This document shows, piece by piece, positions 59,897 through 64,000 of a DNA stretch of 64,000 bases. Source of the stretch: Patescibacteria group bacterium (GTDB taxonomy: Bacteria > Patescibacteria > ABY1 > UBA10025 > JAHIVO01); assembly GCA_028718605.1 (NCBI GenBank), contig JAQULM010000002.1:310001-374000 (forward strand), in the 5' to 3' direction. Each line of letters starts with the position of its first letter. The stretch's first letter is position 1. The translations under genes and the position numbers were made by a program. The notes below the pieces were generated by a model. That model ran no database searches and had not been told where the DNA came from. It saw nothing but the letters and a program-made list of their open reading frames with translations.

Positions 59897-62524
59897 ATGC
59901 CAATCCCCCAACTCCACGAACCTCAATTCAGGATCCGCCAAATCGGCGCACGCGTCGTCCGGCGCGTTCAGGCTGTCGAACAGCGCAGAAAGCGCCATTT
60001 CCAAAAATGGCCGCGCTGGAAGCGGATTCTTGTCCGTACACTGATTGGTTGTGCAATCGCTGGTGGCCTTGGCGTCATTTTTCTCATTAGCGCATTTGCC
60101 TGGTACTCGCGTGACCTTCCTGACCCGAATAAAATCATGAGTCGGAGCATTGCCCAGAGTACTCAGATTTACGCGCGGGACGGAACTACCCTCTTGTACG
60201 AAATTCATGGCTCTGAGAAACGGACACTAATGCAGATCGAGGACATCCCGAAGATCATGCAACAGGCAACGGTCGCCATTGAAGACCAGGATTTTTACAA
60301 ACACCAGGGGTTTGACCTCGGCGGCATTATCAAGGCTGGGTGCCATGAAGCGTTTGGCAATCTCGCCGGTTTGTGCCCCACGCGCGGCGGATCAACGATA
60401 ACGCAACAGTTCGTAAAAAACGCCATCCTGACTTCCGAACGGTCCTACACCAGGAAAATCAAGGAGCTCGTCCTCTCATACCAGATCGAAAAAAAATTCA
60501 CGAAAGACCAAATTCTCCAGCTGTATTTCAATGAGATTCCATTCGGTTCAACGCTCTACGGCGTCGAGGCGGCTGCCCAATCCTTTCTGGGGAAATCCGT
60601 CAAAGACGTAACCCTCTCCGAAGCTGCGTTCCTCGCGGCCATCCCCCAGCGGCCAACCTACCTGTCCCCCTACGGCAGCCACACCGACGAGCTATCCGCG
60701 CGGCTCCACACGGTACTGAATAAAATGGTCGAGCTTGGCTACATTACTAAAGAGCAAGCTGCTGAGGCGAAGAAAGACAATATCCTTGAACGGATGCGCC
60801 CCCAGTATGAAAATATTACCGCCCCCCATTTCGTCATGTATGTGCGCGAGCTGCTCAGTAACACGTACGGCGAAAAGATGGTCGAACAGGGCGGCTTGAA
60901 AGTAATCACCACGCTCAATATCGACAAACAGCGTGCAGCAGAAGAATCAATCAACAAATACGCGGGCAAGAACGCGGATACGTACCAAGCTTCAAATGCA
61001 GCGCTTGTTAGCCTCGACACAAAAACCGGCCAAATCCTTGCCATGGTAGGATCAAGAGACTACTTCGACGAGAGTATCGACGGCAACGTTAACGTTACCT
61101 TGCGCCCGCGCCAACCCGGCTCATCATTCAAGCCCATCGTCTATCTCACTGCTTTCATGAAAGGCTATACCCCCGATACGCTCCTCTTTGATCTCGTGAC
61201 GAGTTTCAAGACTGGTGCTAAGGATTACTCGCCGAAAAATTACGATCTGCAGGAGCACGGTCCCGTGACAATGCGCCAAGCGCTTGCCGGATCCCTCAAC
61301 ATACCAGCGGTAAAAACCCTCTACCTCGCCGGGATAGACAATGTACTGGACACTGCTGCCTCCCTCGGATATTCAACCTTCGGCGACCGCAGCAGATTCG
61401 GGCTGTCGCTCGTCTTGGGTGGCGGCGAAGTTACGCTGCTCGAGCATACCGCGGCATTTGCCTCTCTCGCACGGGAAGGCGTCTACCACCCGCCCGCGAG
61501 CATCCTGCGCGTTGAAGACAATACCGGAAAAGTACTTGAGGAATTCAAGGACCGCGAAGAACGCGCTGTCGACGAAAAATATGTCCGCATGCTCACCAGC
61601 GTCCTTTCTGACAACGGCGCACGAGCGTACATCTTCGGTTCACGGAATTATCTCACCCTCTCGGGGCGCCCCGTTGCCGCAAAAACAGGCACAACTAACG
61701 ACTACCGCGATGCATGGACGCTGGGGTATACGCCTTCGATTGCAACCGGCGTCTGGGTCGGCAATAATGACAATTCGGAAATGCGGCGCGGCGCAGACGG
61801 CTCGATCGTTGCTGCACCTATCTGGCACGATTTTATGCAAAACACGGTCGGGGGGCCCGTAGAGCCATTCAAGGCGGCACCAGCAAATGACGCGGACAAA
61901 CCAGTTCTGCGCGGAGAGCTCCAGGCTGAAACGAAATTCAAAGTTGACTCCGTGACGGGTAAATTAATCCCCGAATCGTGCCTTCCTGACTATCCGTCTC
62001 AGTTTATTGTCGAAAAAACATTCCGCGCGGTCCACGATATCCTTTACTATGTTAATAAAGACAATCCGCGCGGTCCGGCACCCGCTGACCCAGCCGCTGA
62101 TCCACAATACGAGCGATGGGAAGAGCCTGTGCGCCGCTGGGCTGCCCAGAATAATTATACGGAATCCATGCCGGCACCGGGCGATTGCTCATTGCGTTCC
62201 GCCGAGAACCAGCCATCAATTACCATTACGGCGCCTAAGAATGGCGCAGCAATTAATTCTAAAAAATTTACTGCTACCGCTGCCGCCACGTCGCCTCGGA
62301 CAATAAAAAAGGTCGTCTTCTTTATTGATTCCACGGTAGCCGGCACGGTCACCAAGAAGCCCTACAGCCTCAGCATCGACGTAAGTAAAACTGAAAAGGG
62401 GTTTCACGACCTGAAAGCTGTTGTGTACGATGATATCGACAACTCCTCGTCAGCAACTGTAACAATCAACGTCCGGTCCGGCGTTGCTTCAATACCAAAA
62501 AAAACGAGTACAAACACCGAATAA
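59897..62524 (+). CDS. Class A penicillin-binding protein (PBP1A type) with Ig-like tail
   Basis: The 875-residue protein has a basic cytoplasmic start, a membrane helix near 49-73, a GT51 glycosyltransferase domain with AIEDQDFYKHQG (catalytic Glu) and RGGSTITQQFVKN, and a transpeptidase domain with SxxK in PGSSFKP (Ser about 408), SLN and KTGTTN near 596. Residues 770-860 form an Ig-like domain (ITITAPKNGAAI to ATVTINV) found in the outer region of many PBPs. It polymerises and crosslinks peptidoglycan. It starts nine bases after the ROK gene. Confidence 0.95.
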   Translation: MPIPQLHEPQFRIRQIGARVVRRVQAVEQRRKRHFQKWPRWKRILVRTLIGCAIAGGLGVIFLISAFAWYSRDLPDPNKIMSRSIAQSTQIYARDGTTLLYEIHGSEKRTLMQIEDIPKIMQQATVAIEDQDFYKHQGFDLGGIIKAGCHEAFGNLAGLCPTRGGSTITQQFVKNAILTSERSYTRKIKELVLSYQIEKKFTKDQILQLYFNEIPFGSTLYGVEAAAQSFLGKSVKDVTLSEAAFLAAIPQRPTYLSPYGSHTDELSARLHTVLNKMVELGYITKEQAAEAKKDNILERMRPQYENITAPHFVMYVRELLSNTYGEKMVEQGGLKVITTLNIDKQRAAEESINKYAGKNADTYQASNAALVSLDTKTGQILAMVGSRDYFDESIDGNVNVTLRPRQPGSSFKPIVYLTAFMKGYTPDTLLFDLVTSFKTGAKDYSPKNYDLQEHGPVTMRQALAGSLNIPAVKTLYLAGIDNVLDTAASLGYSTFGDRSRFGLSLVLGGGEVTLLEHTAAFASLAREGVYHPPASILRVEDNTGKVLEEFKDREERAVDEKYVRMLTSVLSDNGARAYIFGSRNYLTLSGRPVAAKTGTTNDYRDAWTLGYTPSIATGVWVGNNDNSEMRRGADGSIVAAPIWHDFMQNTVGGPVEPFKAAPANDADKPVLRGELQAETKFKVDSVTGKLIPESCLPDYPSQFIVEKTFRAVHDILYYVNKDNPRGPAPADPAADPQYERWEEPVRRWAAQNNYTESMPAPGDCSLRSAENQPSITITAPKNGAAINSKKFTATAAATSPRTIKKVVFFIDSTVAGTVTKKPYSLSIDVSKTEKGFHDLKAVVYDDIDNSSSATVTINVRSGVASIPKKTSTNTE

Positions 62525-62538
62525 CTTTTCAATAGTAA

Positions 62539-62569
62539 AATAAAGCCACAGGGTCACCGTGGCCTTATT
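62539..62569. terminator. Bidirectional terminator between PBP and dnaN
   Basis: AATAAAGCCAC and GTGGCCTTATT pair with one mismatch across nine bases, between two convergent stops. A/T-rich ends serve both directions. Confidence 0.82.
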
Positions 62570-62583
62570 GTTCGCTCAGTTTT

Positions 62584-63687
62584 CTACTGCTTGATTGGCA
62601 TGATGATGTAGAGGTACTGCTCCTTACCAGCAGGGCGAATCACGCCAGGGCTTGTGCTCGTCGTGATTTCGAGAATACACTCCTCGCTCTGAATATTCTG
62701 CAGGCCGTCGAGCAAGAAGCGATAGTTAAAAACAATAGTATTATCCTCCCCCTCCACCGCTGCGTCCTGGTGCGCTTCACTCTCGCCAACCTGGAGATTC
62801 GCCGCGGTGACGGTTATTTTTCCTGCCTTGGCGTCCACTTTCAGAATAATATCATTGCCTCCCTGCTTACAGAACAAACTGGCGCGGCGTACGGTGTTGG
62901 TAAACTCAGTGAGCGGAACACGCACTCGCGTGCGGCTCTCTTGCGGAATTATCTGCTGGTAGTCAGGATATTGCCCCTCGACGATCCGGGAGGTTAATTT
63001 CAGCTCGCCGATTGAAAACAGTATTTGGTTCTCATTGCTTTGAATCTCCACTTCTTCGGTTCCGTCGCTGAGTACGCGCATCACTTCTTGCACAGTTCTT
63101 CCGGGGACGATGAGGCTGTAATTACCGGCCGATTGCTTCTCGAGAGGCACCTTTTTTTCTGCGAGCCGGTAACTATCCGTCGCGACGAACGTCACGGCCT
63201 CCCCCTCAAGCTTAAACAGCACCCCGCTGATCTCGGGGCGAGTCTCGTCATACGCAACCGCGAGGCTCACCGACGTCAGTGCTGTTTTCAGCTCCGTTGC
63301 TGGAATCCGAAAATCCTGCTTCGCCTCGACAACCGGTATCAAGGGAAATTCTGATGCCCCCAGCCCCTTCATGCTTGTCTTTGCATTACTGCAGGAAATT
63401 GTGAGATTGTCTTCCCGCACCTCGAGGGTGACATTTTCGCGCGGCAGGAGATTGATGTAATCATGTAAAACGCGTGCCTGCACGCTTATTGCGCCCTCGC
63501 GCTCAACCTTGCCACGGATACTGCATTCTGCGCCGATCTCAAGATTTGTCGCAAGCAAACGGAGCGCCCCCTTCTCGGCTTTTAACAAGACATTATTAAG
63601 GATTGGTAAAGAAACGTTTTTGCTTGCAATGTGGCTCACCATTTGAAGTCCGCGTGCAAGATTTTCTTGTGTACAAATCACTCTCAT
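62584..63687 (-). CDS. dnaN: DNA polymerase III sliding clamp, beta subunit
   Basis: The 367-residue protein matches DnaN in length and in its three repeated domains: MRVICTQENLARGLQMVSHIASKNVSLPILNNVLLK at the start, a second domain near 125-245 with VAYDETRPEISGVLFKLE, and the closing IMPIKQ that in many clamps ends IMPMRL. It holds the replicative polymerase on DNA. In most bacteria dnaN lies next to dnaA and the origin. Here the region upstream of its start shows no gene before the window ends, so dnaA may lie just beyond the right edge. Confidence 0.97.
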   Translation of the reverse strand: MRVICTQENLARGLQMVSHIASKNVSLPILNNVLLKAEKGALRLLATNLEIGAECSIRGKVEREGAISVQARVLHDYINLLPRENVTLEVREDNLTISCSNAKTSMKGLGASEFPLIPVVEAKQDFRIPATELKTALTSVSLAVAYDETRPEISGVLFKLEGEAVTFVATDSYRLAEKKVPLEKQSAGNYSLIVPGRTVQEVMRVLSDGTEEVEIQSNENQILFSIGELKLTSRIVEGQYPDYQQIIPQESRTRVRVPLTEFTNTVRRASLFCKQGGNDIILKVDAKAGKITVTAANLQVGESEAHQDAAVEGEDNTIVFNYRFLLDGLQNIQSEECILEITTSTSPGVIRPAGKEQYLYIIMPIKQ

Positions 63688-64000
63688 AAAAGTATAGATA
63701 AATAATTTAAAGAATAATAATTATAGTAATAGGAGCTGTGGGAAAGTGGAAAAGAATTATTGGTGGGTTTTTGGGAGCGAAGGTTAGCGCGCGAAGAAAG
63801 AAAAAGGATTTTATTGGGTGTGAACGACAACCGCACAAAAGGGGTATAGCGTGCCGACAGAGCGGGGATAATTATTCAGGAGGAAGTGGGCGCGGGGGAA
63901 ATGGTTTGATAAAAGGGGATAATCATGTGAGTTGTACGCTTGCCATCCACCACTTATCTACTCGTTATAAAGCCGCTGCCGGATCAAATTAATATCCTGG
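63688..64000. other. Gene-free, G-rich region upstream of dnaN; origin candidate
   Basis: No convincing gene is visible in these 313 bases. An 84-codon frame at 63738-63992 is short, basic and Gly-rich, and matches nothing I know. The + strand turns from C-rich to G-rich here. Words two mismatches from the DnaA box TTATCCACA occur at 63737-63745, 63745-63753, 63863-63871 and 63914-63922 on one strand and at 63954-63962 on the other. The start is AT-rich (63688-63730). This fits a replication origin or its flank. Confidence 0.45.

Noticed and set aside
63738..63992. 84-codon open frame on the plus strand
   Set aside because: Gly/Lys/Arg-rich, no family resemblance, no good ribosome site, and it lies in a probable origin region.
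1..64000. CRISPR arrays, insertion sequences, tRNA or rRNA genes
   Set aside because: No regularly spaced repeats, no transposase-like protein, no tRNA T-arm pattern in the gaps and no rRNA-like stretches were seen.

Overview
The window looks like part of the chromosome of a small-genome bacterium of the Patescibacteria (Candidate Phyla Radiation) type. The evidence is indirect: tandem tiny TrbC/VirB2 pilin-like genes, Asn/Thr-rich linkers in secreted proteins, a DUF2079 membrane protein, a lone PurD-like ATP-grasp protein, GH57 enzymes paired with two GT5 glycogen synthases, and very tight gene packing with many starts lacking a clear Shine-Dalgarno. Base composition is about half GC. No rRNA, tRNA, CRISPR array, insertion sequence or prophage was recognised. 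The phylum call is an inference; no marker gene here settles it.

Layout. 1-8.7 kb: small metabolic and surface genes (partial lipoprotein, cupin, propeller lipoprotein, flavodoxin, class III aminotransferase, YwbE, ornithine/diaminopimelate-type decarboxylase, membrane-anchored surface protein, GNAT protein, rubrerythrin). 8.7-14.3 kb: a regulatory island in which two divergent promoters share a perfect 11-bp palindrome. One drives a 1668-residue secreted protein with ten beta-sandwich repeats and a seven-bladed propeller; the other drives a short, highly structured transcript. 14.4-24.9 kb: ATP-grasp protein, membrane proteins, PanD, methyltransferase, MacB-like ABC pair, DedA, C39-like protease and a cyclic 2,3-diphosphoglycerate synthetase-like GTPase. 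24.8-31.1 kb: CapA-like protein, GalU, an orphan substrate-binding protein, a Cys-rich protein built on a VirB2-like membrane module, and two small VirB2-like pilins, the last behind tandem near-consensus promoters.

31.1-45.4 kb is a surface-glycan cluster: several polytopic GT-C glycosyltransferases, a GT2 and a flippase-like protein, a methyltransferase, and a GT4 glycosyltransferase fused to an HPr-kinase-like P-loop domain. 45.8-56.6 kb carries sugar-phosphate and alpha-glucan genes (phosphoglucose/phosphomannose isomerase, YebC, RuvC, two GlgA, two GH57, a kinase-fold protein, a PHP phosphoesterase, a GalT-like protein). Together with GalU and the ROK sugar kinase at 59 kb these could make sugar phosphates and nucleotide sugars and build or trim a stored glucan, though no branching enzyme, phosphorylase or GlgC was seen.

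56.7-63.7 kb holds a polysaccharide deacetylase, TyrRS, ROK kinase, a class A penicillin-binding protein and DnaN. The last 313 bases have no convincing gene, switch to G-rich on the + strand and carry several degenerate DnaA-box-like words, so the replication origin may lie at or just beyond the right edge.
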